From Chitinophagaceae bacterium (GTDB lineage Bacteria; Bacteroidota; Bacteroidia; Chitinophagales; Chitinophagaceae), in contig JALOMZ010000070.1 in assembly GCA_025455205.1 (NCBI GenBank), positions 1-7,914 of the forward strand: a stretch of DNA of 7,914 nt, read 5' to 3'. Made by a program: the position numbers and the translations under genes. Of this stretch, positions 1-6,389 are shown piece after piece (within the stretch, counting starts at the first letter, position 1; every line of letters starts with the position of its first letter). Under the pieces are notes generated by a model. It had not been told where the DNA came from. It worked only from the letters and a program-made list of their open reading frames with translations, and made no database searches.

Positions 1-331
1 TGCATTGCAGCATATAGCCTTCCTTTCCCAGTTTGTCCATGGGCTGTGCCAGCAGGCTGAAGCTGATATCTGATTTGGTGCCGGTAGTGGTAATGCGTGT
101 TTCGCGGCCCAGTCCGCTCTTCAGCTGGCTGGCCAGCAATCCCGCCGTGCGGGCAATGGCTTCCTGTTTGGCAGGTACCATGATTACGGGTTGCGCAGGA
201 AGCTGGTATTCGCCCCTTTCCTGTTTGGCATACACAGGCTGTGGAATGATGGCCGGAAGTGGCTGGCCGTAGGCGGCAACACCTGCCAGCAGTAAAAAGG
301 CAAAGCTTGCGGTAAAGGCAAATGGTTTCAT
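1..331 (-). CDS. Beta-N-acetylhexosaminidase (GH20), N-terminal part, cut by window edge
   Basis: Only about 110 codons are present; the gene runs off the left edge. Translation from the ATG at 331 begins MKPFAFTASFAFLLLAGVAA, a typical Sec signal peptide, probably cleaved near residue 22 (YG|Q). It continues with PLPAIIPQPV, then a GEYQLP segment, and LGKEGYMLQ near residues 99-108. This pattern (IIPxPV, Gx(Y/F)xL, then EGYxL) is that of the small N-terminal domain (GH20b) preceding the catalytic barrel in secreted beta-hexosaminidases, which remove terminal GlcNAc or GalNAc from chitin oligomers and glycans. The catalytic Asp-Glu pair lies outside the window, so activity cannot be judged. 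The gene lies 73 bases after the mlaD stop on the same strand. No strong promoter is visible in that gap, only a weak TACTTTCA, so read-through from mla or separate transcription are both possible. Confidence 0.82.
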   Translation of the reverse strand, partial: MKPFAFTASFAFLLLAGVAAYGQPLPAIIPQPVYAKQERGEYQLPAQPVIMVPAKQEAIARTAGLLASQLKSGLGRETRITTTGTKSDISFSLLAQPMDKLGKEGYMLQC

Positions 332-404
332 GATTTTCTCAGTTGATTTCAGCAACATGAAAGTAAAGGAATCTGAACGGATCACGCCTATGCAGCCGTG
401 ACAG

Positions 405-1403
405 TTACTGCTGTGGAGCCTGCGCCTGTTTCTGTTTCTCCTTTTCCTGTTTTTTGAAATAGCCCCGGAAAAGGAAGTTGTGCTTCATGGCCTCCATGTT
501 TTCATTGAAGCGGGCCGCACTCGTGTCTACCCGCGACAGGATGCTGTGCACTTTCTGTACCATCAGGCTGTCGTGCAGGGCCGCGGGTACGGGGCCTTTA
601 CCGGTGGCCAGGTCGTTGTCGAGTGTTGTGACCAGTTCAGACAGTTGTGTTGCCAGGGTATCGGCCCGGTTTTCAAGCTGTCGTATGCCTTTCACGGCAT
701 CTGCCAGTGACACCGCCATGGCCGTGTCGCGCAGCAGCTGCCCAACCGTGCCCTTGCCTGCTTTTACATCAGCTACAATGGTTTGCAGGTCTGCCACGGT
801 GGCTTGCGCTTTTTCTGTGGCGCGGCGTATGTTGGCCAGCGACTCCAGCACGCTGGCGGGCAGGCTTTCATCATTGAGCAGACGCCACAGGTTGCGGCTG
901 GTGTTGATGTTCTGCACGGTCTTTTTCAGCTCGTTACTTATTTCCAGCAGGTTGTTATTGGTTAGGGCCAGCTTGGCCAGCATGGCTTCGGTGCTGTTGC
1001 CTTCCTCCGTGCGCAGCAGGTCATTTTCTACAGCCAATGGTGCGCCGGTGCGGCCAGGGGCGATGTTGATGATCTTATTGCCCATGAGCCCATCAGTGCC
1101 CACGCTGGCAATATCATCTTTCCGGATGATGGATTGCATGTCTTCCTCCACCACCATGCGCACTTCAATCAGTGTATCGCTTAAGAATTTTACTTCCTTC
1201 ACTGTTCCTACCTGGATGCCGGAATACCGCACATTGTTGCCCACCACCAGGCCTTCCACGTTGGAGAACTGTGCCCGGAGTATGTAATTACGGCTGAACA
1301 GGTTGGTATCCTTGCCAATCAGGTAGAGGCCGGCAATCAACAGCAGCAGACCTGCCAGCACAAATACGCCCAGTTTAATATTGTTCCATGCCTTCTGCTT
1401 CAT
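405..1403 (-). CDS. mlaD: MCE/MlaD family lipid-binding protein with long helical C-terminal tail
   Basis: This is the substrate-binding MCE subunit of a Mla-type phospholipid transporter, 332 aa, anchored in the inner membrane and projecting into the periplasm. Residues 11-30 form one transmembrane helix. Residues about 39-118 form a single MCE domain (FSNVEGLVVGNNVRYSGIQV; then VGTDGLMGNK). The rest, about 210 residues, is Ala/Leu/Thr-rich and looks helical. It has recurring GKGxV...LxD units at 217-226 and 268-278 and a degenerate LWRLLND unit at 172-178. It ends with FLFRGYFKK and a Lys/Glu/Gln-rich tail. E. coli MlaD is much shorter (about 180 aa), so the tail is the notable part. The frame is open to 1496, but the ATG at 1403 is chosen: it directly precedes the membrane anchor and lies 10 bases after the mlaF stop, whereas earlier starts would overlap mlaF heavily. 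It is the third gene of mlaE-mlaF-mlaD. Confidence 0.93.
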   Translation of the reverse strand: MKQKAWNNIKLGVFVLAGLLLLIAGLYLIGKDTNLFSRNYILRAQFSNVEGLVVGNNVRYSGIQVGTVKEVKFLSDTLIEVRMVVEEDMQSIIRKDDIASVGTDGLMGNKIINIAPGRTGAPLAVENDLLRTEEGNSTEAMLAKLALTNNNLLEISNELKKTVQNINTSRNLWRLLNDESLPASVLESLANIRRATEKAQATVADLQTIVADVKAGKGTVGQLLRDTAMAVSLADAVKGIRQLENRADTLATQLSELVTTLDNDLATGKGPVPAALHDSLMVQKVHSILSRVDTSAARFNENMEAMKHNFLFRGYFKKQEKEKQKQAQAPQQ

Positions 1404-1413
1404 ATGCTGCCAT

Positions 1414-2190
1414 TTACTCAAAGAATTGTTTAACGATATTGTCCTGGCTGCGGCGCAGCTCCTCATAGGTGCCGTTGGCATAGGCTTTGCCATCATACAA
1501 CAGCACTATCCGGTCTGCCACCAGTTTGATGCAATTCATGTCGTGGGAGATGATTACGGCGGAGGTGTTGTATTTGCGGCCCATTTCCAGCATCAGGTTG
1601 CCTATTTCGCGGGCGGTGATGGGATCCAGTCCGGTGGTGGGTTCATCGTACAGGATGATCTCCGGATTCAGGATCAGGGTGCGGGCCAGGGCTATGCGTT
1701 TACGCATGCCGCCCGACAGTTCGGCCGGCATCATGTTGATGGTATGGGCCAGCCCCACGTTTTCCAGCACCTCCTGCACCAGGCTTTCCGAATTGCGCTG
1801 CTGCCCCGCCAGCCAGTGTCGGCGCATGGGAAACTCCAGGTTCTCCCGCACAGTCATGGAATCGTACAGGGCATTGCTCTGAAACAGGAATCCCACCTTG
1901 GCCCGCAGGTGGTCAAGGGCCTCATTGCGCAGGCTGGTGATATCCTGCTCCAGTACCACAATGCTGCCTTTGTCGGGTTGAAGCAGGCCAATCACGCATT
2001 TGATGAACACGGATTTGCCGGAGCCCGATTTGCCCAGGATGACCACATTCTCCCCCTTGTACAACTGGAAATTGAAATCCATGAGCACATGGTTGCTGCC
2101 AAATGATTTGTACACATGCGAAGCTTCCAGCACCAGGCTTTGCGGGCTGTTGGCGGCGGGGGCAGGTGTTATGGCAGGCAGTGTATCCAT
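1414..2190 (-). CDS. mlaF: MlaF-type ABC transporter ATPase
   Basis: This is the cytoplasmic ATPase that powers Mla-type phospholipid transport, 258 aa, a normal length for the family. All nucleotide-binding motifs are intact: Walker A GKSGSGKS (53-60), Q-loop FQSNALYD (Q104), ABC signature LSGGMRKR (158-165), Walker B IILYDEP with Glu183, D-loop GLDP (187-190) and switch His216. DEPTTGLDPITA is characteristic of the MlaF/Ttg2A/Mkl branch. The C-terminus ends IVKQFFE, resembling the QF-containing tail through which MlaF dimerises. The first 18 residues are a Pro/Ala-rich extension before the fold begins. The start ATG at 2190 lies two bases after the mlaE stop, and the stop lies 10 bases before mlaD, so the three genes are almost certainly co-transcribed and translationally linked. 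Confidence 0.96.
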   Translation of the reverse strand: MDTLPAITPAPAANSPQSLVLEASHVYKSFGSNHVLMDFNFQLYKGENVVILGKSGSGKSVFIKCVIGLLQPDKGSIVVLEQDITSLRNEALDHLRAKVGFLFQSNALYDSMTVRENLEFPMRRHWLAGQQRNSESLVQEVLENVGLAHTINMMPAELSGGMRKRIALARTLILNPEIILYDEPTTGLDPITAREIGNLMLEMGRKYNTSAVIISHDMNCIKLVADRIVLLYDGKAYANGTYEELRRSQDNIVKQFFE

Positions 2191-2192
2191 GT

Positions 2193-2963
2193 TTAGTTAT
2201 AGCCCAGCAGGTCTGTGATTTGTACGGCCAGCAGGTCCAGGATGAAGATCCATACGGAGCTCACCACCACCGCAGAATTGGCGGCGCGTCCTACACCTTC
2301 CGTGCCCCGGCTGGTATGGAACCCTTTGTAGCATCCGATGATGCCCACAGCAAAGCCGAAGAAGAAGGTTTTGAGGATGGCCGGAAGAAACTCCTGAAAG
2401 GTGAGGGAGTCCATGGCCTGGCTGATGTACAGCGGGAAGCTGGTGACCGTGTAAATGTTAACGCCAATAAATGATCCGAACAGCATGATGCTGTCGCCAA
2501 TGAGCACCAGCACGGGCAGCATGAGGGTGGTGGCCAGCACGCGCGTAACCACCAGGTACTTGAACGGATTGGTGCCAGATACTTCCATGGCATCAATCTG
2601 TTCTGTCACCTTCATGCTGCCCAGTTCTGCACCTATGGAGCTGCCGATTTTGCCGGCAAAGATGAGGGCAATGATCACCGGACCTATTTCGCGCACCACG
2701 GCAATGGCCACCATAGCCGGAATCTGGCTTTCCACGCCATATTCCACCATGCTGGGGCGCAGCTGCATGGTGAGCACCAGGCCCATGATGAAGGAGGTAA
2801 GCCCCACCAGCGGCAGGGAGAGATTGCCAATCAGAAAGCACTGCCGTAGCAGTTCAGCCCCCTCGTAGCGTGGGCGGAATACCTGGGCAAAAAACCGCGT
2901 GGCGAAGCGCGCTATGCCGCCAAGTTCATCCAGGAAATCGGCCCAGGGCTTGTTGAGGGTCAT
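2193..2963 (-). CDS. mlaE: MlaE-type ABC transporter permease
   Basis: This is the inner-membrane permease of the Mla-type lipid transporter, 256 aa, full length for the family. It starts with an amphipathic stretch (FLDELGGIARFATRFFAQVF) as in other MlaE proteins, followed by several hydrophobic segments (about 46-68, 82-104, 138-172, 196-214 and 232-252). Family motifs are clear: REIGPV (91-96), AGKIGSS (103-109), AELGSMKVTEQIDAM (112-126) and GCYKGF followed by GTEGVGRAAN (210-229). No alternative upstream ATG exists in frame. It is the first gene of mlaE-mlaF-mlaD, two bases from mlaF. No mlaB (STAS protein) or mlaC (periplasmic carrier) is next to it. Upstream lie a leader hairpin and a candidate promoter with palindrome, annotated separately. 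Confidence 0.96.
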   Translation of the reverse strand: MTLNKPWADFLDELGGIARFATRFFAQVFRPRYEGAELLRQCFLIGNLSLPLVGLTSFIMGLVLTMQLRPSMVEYGVESQIPAMVAIAVVREIGPVIIALIFAGKIGSSIGAELGSMKVTEQIDAMEVSGTNPFKYLVVTRVLATTLMLPVLVLIGDSIMLFGSFIGVNIYTVTSFPLYISQAMDSLTFQEFLPAILKTFFFGFAVGIIGCYKGFHTSRGTEGVGRAANSAVVVSSVWIFILDLLAVQITDLLGYN

Positions 2964-2971
2964 GCAGTAGC

Positions 2972-3000
2972 ATACAACAGGGAATGTCGGCCTGTTGTAT
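2972..3000 (-). repeat. Perfect 10-bp inverted repeat in the mla operon leader
   Basis: ATACAACAGG (2972-2981) and CCTGTTGTAT (2991-3000) are exact reverse complements separated by 9 bases. A further 4-bp pairing (2966-2969 with 3001-3004) is possible past a 2-base bulge. In the mla transcript the stem would end 8 bases before the mlaE ATG, so it could limit ribosome access; as DNA it could be a dimeric regulator's operator. There is no U-tract and mlaE follows at once, so it is not a terminator. The repeat is seen directly; the function is inference. Confidence 0.6.
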
Positions 3001-3027
3001 TACTAAGTTAATGCGCACCTCGCGTCC

Positions 3028-3035
3028 CAAATATG
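3028..3035 (-). promoter_or_regulatory. mlaE: Candidate -7 box of the mlaEFD promoter
   Basis: On the minus strand this reads CATATTTG, matching five of the six fixed positions of the Bacteroidota -7 consensus TAnnTTTG. It would place the transcription start near 3020, giving a leader of about 57 bases that contains the 2972-3000 hairpin. No clear TTTG is seen at the -33 position; instead a 17-base palindrome occupies that area. Moderate confidence only. Confidence 0.4.
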
Positions 3036-3045
3036 CCATAAATCA

Positions 3046-3062
3046 TGTATCGGATTGATACA
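3046..3062. promoter_or_regulatory. Palindrome TGTATC-N5-GATACA, candidate operator for mla
   Basis: TGTATC (3046-3051) and GATACA (3057-3062) are perfect 6-bp inverted arms around GGATT. The site lies 10 bases upstream of the candidate mla -7 box, over the region where the -33 contact would be. This placement suits a regulator that blocks or recruits sigma factor. A 6+6 palindrome can occur by chance, so its role is inferred from position. Confidence 0.4.
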
Positions 3063-3109
3063 GAGGGACATTGCTGAGCGTGCCGCAGACCTGGCATCAA
3101 AAGATCCAG

Positions 3110-3158
3110 CCGGTGCAGGTTGGTTGCCGCCACTGATGGTGTTCCCTGCAGTTGCCGG
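3110..3158 (-). terminator. Weak hairpin after the lipoprotein gene, possible terminator
   Basis: CCGG-TGCAGG (3110-3119) can pair with CCTGCA-GTTG-CCGG (3145-3158), giving a 6-bp and a 4-bp stem separated by a 4-base bulge, with a 25-base loop. It starts one base after the lipoprotein stop codon. Only a short U run (TCTTTTG on the minus strand, near 3100) follows, so termination would be inefficient or the structure may be incidental. Confidence 0.25.
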
Positions 3159-3159
3159 T

Positions 3160-4086
3160 TTAGAACACCAGTTTCACATCCAGCTGGTAGCCAAACTGGT
3201 TTTCATCCCAAATCCACACCAGTAGGTCTTTTCCCTCTGCTATTTCGTACGATGGCGAGTTTTCCAGGTTGCTGCTTGCTTCGGTCCATGCGTTAGTACC
3301 TGTTTTCCGCACAAACACTTTTTTCAATGTGCTGCCCGCATTGAGCAGGCTCTTGTAGTTGGACACTGTGATATTGCAGCCCCAGGGACAAATGAGCGGC
3401 AGATTAAAGAGTACGACTTCACCATTGCCGTAGACCGGACCCTGGCGGGCTATTTCCACGGTATCCCTGCCGGCAGCACCCATGGCATCCAGGGCCGTTA
3501 ACTCAAACCGATAGGAGCCATTCTCCTGCAGGTATACTTGGGTTCTTGATCTGGTGGAATCTTCCAGTTTGAACAGGGAAGGACCACTGATCTTTCTCCA
3601 TCGGAAACTAATGATGTCATCGTGCCTGTCATACGTTTGGGATCCATCCAGTTCGGCCAGCTCCTCCGGCCAATACACAGTTTGATCCTCGCCCGCATTA
3701 GCCACCGGTGGGTGGTTTTTAAGGATGCTGATCATGGCGGTATCCGCCGCTGATTTGCCGGCACTATTGGTAACGGTAAGCACAATGCGGTAGTTGCCTG
3801 GTGTGTATTTGCTGAAGTTGGTGAGCGAAGCGGCGGTGTCTGCAATGCGGGCGTTGGCCGGTCCATCAACTATTTGCCAGCGGAAACGCAGCGGCAGGTT
3901 GCCGGGGTCATAGGATGCCCTTCCATCCAGGGTGAGCTGGGGGCGGGCCTCACTGGATTCTGCCACGGCATTTACTTCTGCCACCGGGGCTTTGGCTTCT
4001 GGCTGAGGCAGCGGCGGAGGTGGATTCTTGAAGCAGCCGGTCAAAAAGCAGGCTGCCATAATAACATAGACAGGGATATGTTTCAT
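3160..4086 (-). CDS. PKD-domain lipoprotein with unassigned C-terminal domain
   Basis: Predicted envelope lipoprotein of 308 aa. The signal MKHIPVYVIMAACFLTGC carries a lipobox (LTGC, Cys18), followed by a proline-rich spacer (NPPPPLPQPEAKAP). Two PKD-like beta-sandwich domains follow: about 36-122 (LDGRASYDPGNLPLRFRWQI, then PGNYRIVLTVTNSAG) and about 125-212 (PPVANAGEDQTVYWP, then LDGSQTYDRHDDIISFRWRK and GSYRFELTALDAMG). Such domains usually mediate binding or act as spacers. The last 95 residues, including CPWGC (233-237), match no family I recognise. The frame is open to 4167, but the ATG at 4086 is chosen because it opens the lipoprotein signal. Flanking gaps separate it from ahcY and mlaE, so it is probably a single-gene unit. 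Its ligand and biological role are unknown. Confidence 0.8.
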   Translation of the reverse strand: MKHIPVYVIMAACFLTGCFKNPPPPLPQPEAKAPVAEVNAVAESSEARPQLTLDGRASYDPGNLPLRFRWQIVDGPANARIADTAASLTNFSKYTPGNYRIVLTVTNSAGKSAADTAMISILKNHPPVANAGEDQTVYWPEELAELDGSQTYDRHDDIISFRWRKISGPSLFKLEDSTRSRTQVYLQENGSYRFELTALDAMGAAGRDTVEIARQGPVYGNGEVVLFNLPLICPWGCNITVSNYKSLLNAGSTLKKVFVRKTGTNAWTEASSNLENSPSYEIAEGKDLLVWIWDENQFGYQLDVKLVF

Positions 4087-4256
4087 GTTGCCATTCTTTC
4101 CGTGAAAATTGGAAAAGGGCGCCATTGGTTGGTGGTATAAAGGCGACATTCTGCCAGGATAGCGCAAAGCCTGTGGTTTCGCCTTATGCTGATGGTAATG
4201 GAAAAGGCCGGATGATCACCTGTAGGGCAAATGCAGGCCACATGCAACGAAACCAC

Positions 4257-4293
4257 AAAAAGGAAAAAGCCCGCTCCAAATCTGAAGCGGGCT
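4257..4293 (-). terminator. Rho-independent terminator of ahcY
   Basis: Read on the minus strand, AGCCCGCT and AGCGGGCT (4293-4286 and 4275-4268) form a perfect GC-rich 8-bp stem, extendable by a U-G and a C-G pair to a 6-base loop. It is followed at once by TTTTT, CC and TTTTT (down to 4257). It lies 35 bases past the ahcY stop codon and is a textbook intrinsic terminator for that gene. Confidence 0.92.
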
Positions 4294-4328
4294 CTGGAAC
4301 TATGAATATTAATTCAATAATCCAATAA

Positions 4329-5657
4329 TCAATACCTGTAATGCTCAGCCTTGAACGGACCATTCTTGCTGATGCCCAGGCATTCAGCCTGTGCGTCGGT
4401 GAGCTCGTCCAGCTGGGCACCCACTTTGGCCAGGTGCAGGCGGGCTACCTTCTCGTCGAGGTGCTTGGGCAGCACGTACACCTTGTTTTCGTAGTTGGCG
4501 TGGTTATTCCACAGCTCTATCTGGGCCAGGGTCTGGTTGCTGAAGCTGTTGCTCATTACAAAGCTGGGGTGACCGGTGGCGCAGCCCAGGTTCACCAGGC
4601 GGCCTTCGGCCAGCAGGATGATGTCCTTGCCGTCTACATTGTACAGGTCAACCTGGGGCTTGATGGTGTCCTTGGTATGGCCATAGTTTTGATTCAGCCA
4701 GGCTACATCAATCTCGATATCGAAGTGACCGATGTTGCACACAATGGTTTTGTCCTTCATCAGCTTGAAGTGTTCGCCGGTGATGAGGTCGCGGCAGCCG
4801 GAAGCGGTAACCACAATGTCGGCTTCTTTCACAGCATCCTTCATACGCTTCACTTCAAAACCGTCCATCGCAGCCTGCAGGGCACAAATGGGATCGATTT
4901 CGGTAACAATCACCCGGGCACCGGCGCCTCGCAGCGACAGGGCAGAACCCTTACCAACATCGCCATAGCCACCCACAACAGCCACTTTGCCGGCCATCAT
5001 CACATCGGTAGCGCGACGGATGGCATCCACCAGGCTTTCCTGGCAACCGTATTTGTTGTCGAACTTGCTCTTGGTAACGCTGTCGTTTACGTTGATAGCG
5101 GGGATGGGCAGGGTACCCTTGGCCATGCGCTCATACAGGCGGTGTACGCCGGTGGTGGTCTCTTCGCTCAGGCCCTTGATGTGCTGTACCAGTTCGGGGT
5201 ACTTGTCGAATACCATGTTGGTGAGGTCGCCGCCATCGTCGAGGATCATGTTCAGGGGACGGTCGGCGCCGCCAAAGAACAGGGTCTGCTCAATGCACCA
5301 GTCGGCCTCTTCCAGGGTCTGGCCCTTCCAGGCAAACACGCCAATACCGGCAGCGGCAATGGCTGCAGCGGCATGATCCTGGGTGGAGAAGATATTGCAG
5401 GAGCTCCACTTCACCTCAGCACCCAGGGCTACCAGGGTTTCAATGAGCACAGCCGTTTGCACGGTCATGTGCAGGCAGCCGGCAATGCGGGCACCTTTGA
5501 GGGGCTGGCTGGCGCCATACTCTTCGCGAATGGCCATCAAACCGGGCATTTCGGCCTCGGCCAGGCGGATTTCCTTACGGCCCCATTCGGCCAGGCTAAT
5601 ATCCTTCACCTTGTAGGGAAGGCTGAAGTCAATTTGAGAAGCAAGTGTTGCTGACAT
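4329..5657 (-). CDS. ahcY: S-adenosylhomocysteine hydrolase (adenosylhomocysteinase)
   Basis: Cytoplasmic NAD-dependent enzyme, 442 aa, that splits S-adenosylhomocysteine into adenosine and homocysteine. This relieves product inhibition of SAM-dependent methyltransferases and feeds the methionine cycle. The sequence is canonical and aligns with the human enzyme at a constant offset of 10 residues: Asp141 (ILDDGGDLT), Glu166 (SEETTTG), Lys196, Asp200, Asn201 and Cys205 ([16 protein letters not shown]), His311 ([10 protein letters not shown]). The NAD-binding loop is GGYGDVGKG (229-237). The C-terminus [10 protein letters not shown] supplies the Lys436 and Tyr440 that close the neighbouring subunit's NAD site in the tetramer. 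It lacks the roughly 40-residue insertion of some bacterial forms. A perfect -7 box lies just upstream and a strong terminator downstream, so it is probably monocistronic. It diverges from an Lrp/AsnC regulator 117 bases away. Confidence 0.99.
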   Translation of the reverse strand: MSATLASQIDFSLPYKVKDISLAEWGRKEIRLAEAEMPGLMAIREEYGASQPLKGARIAGCLHMTVQTAVLIETLVALGAEVKWSSCNIFSTQDHAAAAIAAAGIGVFAWKGQTLEEADWCIEQTLFFGGADRPLNMILDDGGDLTNMVFDKYPELVQHIKGLSEETTTGVHRLYERMAKGTLPIPAINVNDSVTKSKFDNKYGCQESLVDAIRRATDVMMAGKVAVVGGYGDVGKGSALSLRGAGARVIVTEIDPICALQAAMDGFEVKRMKDAVKEADIVVTASGCRDLITGEHFKLMKDKTIVCNIGHFDIEIDVAWLNQNYGHTKDTIKPQVDLYNVDGKDIILLAEGRLVNLGCATGHPSFVMSNSFSNQTLAQIELWNNHANYENKVYVLPKHLDEKVARLHLAKVGAQLDELTDAQAECLGISKNGPFKAEHYRY

Positions 5658-5676
5658 AGTTGTTGAATTAGTGGGG

Positions 5677-5684
5677 CAAAGGTA
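5677..5684 (-). promoter_or_regulatory. ahcY: -7 box of the ahcY promoter (TACCTTTG)
   Basis: The minus strand reads TACCTTTG, a perfect match to the Bacteroidota housekeeping -7 element TAnnTTTG. Transcription would start near 5670, leaving a leader of only about 13 bases, with no room for a SAH or SAM riboswitch. No good TTTG is seen at the -33 spacing, where the sequence reads GTATGG. Confidence 0.7.
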
Positions 5685-5720
5685 GTATTGCAGAAGATTT
5701 TCCCATACTATTTAACTAAA

Positions 5721-5751
5721 TTGGAGCTTAATCATATTAATTAATATTTTG
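5721..5751 (+). promoter_or_regulatory. Possible promoter of the Lrp/AsnC-family gene
   Basis: A TTG at 5721-5723 and TATTTTG at 5745-5751 are separated by 21 bases. They resemble the Bacteroidota -33 and -7 elements, but the -7 box has one base fewer than TAnnTTTG. The element overlaps the 5734-5747 palindrome, which would suit autoregulation. Weak evidence. Confidence 0.3.
5734..5747. promoter_or_regulatory. 14-bp perfect palindrome, candidate Lrp-type operator
   Basis: ATATTAATTAATAT is its own reverse complement. It lies between the divergent ahcY and Lrp-family genes, 27 bases before the regulator's ATG. AT-rich palindromes near their own gene are the usual targets of Lrp/AsnC proteins, which often repress themselves. 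The AT-rich composition makes a chance palindrome easier, so operator function is inference from position. Confidence 0.45.
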
Positions 5752-5774
5752 GCAGAATAAGTAAACTGTTTTTT

Positions 5775-6269
5775 ATGCCGCTTAGCCCCAAAACAGAAAA
5801 TTCCACTAACCCCGTTCAGCTGGATGCCAAAGACCTGGCCATTCTGCGCCTGTTGCAGCATAATGCCCGCATCACAGTGAAGGAAATTTCAGAACAGATC
5901 CACCTGAGCACCACCCCCGTGCACGAGCGGATCAAGCGCCTGGAAGAAAGCGGGATCATCCGGCAATATGTTACCCTGCTGGATGCAGAAAAAGTGCGCA
6001 AGGGGCTGAAGGTGATCTGCTACGTGAGCCTCAAACAGCACAGCAAGGAAGCCGGATCAAAATTCATTCGGCGCATCCTTGATATGCCCGAAGTGGTGGA
6101 ATGCTACAACATAAGCGGCGAGTTCGATTTCATGCTCAAGATTGTGGCAGAGAATATGAACAGCTACTACGATTTTCACGTGAACAGGCTGGGGGAGGTG
6201 GAGAATATAGGGAATATACAAAGCGTATTTGTGATGGGGGTGATTAAAGAAACCACGGCGTTGTTGTAG
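5775..6269 (+). CDS. Lrp/AsnC family transcriptional regulator
   Basis: DNA-binding regulator of 164 aa, the usual size of the family. Residues 16-65 form the AsnC-type winged helix-turn-helix: LDAKDLAILRLLQHNARITV, then EISEQIHLSTTPVHERIKRLEESGIIRQY, with the recognition helix near 45-56. Residues about 77-160 form the RAM ligand-binding domain (VICYVSLKQ; VVECYNISGEFDFMLKIVA; IGNIQSVFVMGVIK). GEFDF (115-119) corresponds to the GxxDF/Y effector-pocket motif. These proteins assemble as octamers or similar oligomers and sense amino acids. Divergence from ahcY with a shared palindrome suggests it regulates itself and perhaps ahcY, whose product homocysteine leads to methionine; the effector cannot be told from sequence. 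The 15-residue N-terminal extension is unremarkable. The only plausible start is the ATG at 5775, and no Shine-Dalgarno is visible (CTGTTTTTT precedes the ATG). Confidence 0.95.
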   Translation: MPLSPKTENSTNPVQLDAKDLAILRLLQHNARITVKEISEQIHLSTTPVHERIKRLEESGIIRQYVTLLDAEKVRKGLKVICYVSLKQHSKEAGSKFIRRILDMPEVVECYNISGEFDFMLKIVAENMNSYYDFHVNRLGEVENIGNIQSVFVMGVIKETTALL

Positions 6270-6272
6270 GGA

Positions 6273-6308
6273 AGTTCCAGAGTTCAAAAGTTCCAAAGTT
6301 CAAAAGTT
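6273..6308 (+). repeat. Octamer tandem repeat AGTTC(C/A)A(A/G), first run
   Basis: Four consecutive octamers, AGTTCCAG, AGTTCAAA, AGTTCCAA and AGTTCAAA, are followed by a partial AGTT. They begin three bases after the stop codon of the Lrp-family gene. The unit is related to the GTTCCATA run at 6390-6419. No coding meaning is evident. Confidence 0.8.
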
Positions 6309-6376
6309 GGGAGTTACGTAAGGCCTGTCCTGTCAGGTCCGCAAGTTCCGGCAGGTCGGGAAATGGAAGGCTGCTG
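6291..6376. repeat. Dispersed/duplicated repeat, copy A, with REP-like hairpin
   Basis: This copy aligns along its length with 6415-6503. It shares TTCAAAAGTTG, the identical core GTCCTGTCAGGTCC (6327-6340), GGCAGGTCGG and the end GGCTGCTG. Bases 6329-6355 can fold into an imperfect hairpin, CCTGTCAGG against CCGGCAGG, with T-G wobbles and one mismatch. It resembles short palindromic intergenic (REP-like) elements; the class is inferred from structure alone. Confidence 0.7.
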
Positions 6377-6389
6377 TTAGCGTTCAAGG

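Noticed and set aside
356..404. Terminator after mlaD
   Set aside because: TCACG and CGTGA can pair over 5 bp with a 10-base loop, but the stem is short and no U-tract follows.
1404..1496. Upstream extension of the mlaD reading frame
   Set aside because: It overlaps the end of mlaF by more than 80 bases and would put 31 non-family residues before the membrane anchor. The ATG at 1403 gives the normal MCE N-terminus.
1381..2106. Plus-strand open frame antisense to mlaF
   Set aside because: It is opposite an ATPase with every catalytic motif intact; the translation has no recognisable domain or signal.
4087..4167. Upstream extension of the lipoprotein reading frame
   Set aside because: It would bury the lipoprotein signal peptide 27 residues inside the protein, preventing normal export.
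4341..5654. Plus-strand open frame of 437 codons antisense to ahcY
   Set aside because: It mirrors ahcY almost end to end, has low-complexity Gly/His/Val-rich content without domain signals, and arises from the codon bias of a highly conserved real gene.
5658..5676. SAH or SAM riboswitch before ahcY
   Set aside because: The perfect -7 box leaves a leader of only about 13 bases, too short for any known riboswitch.
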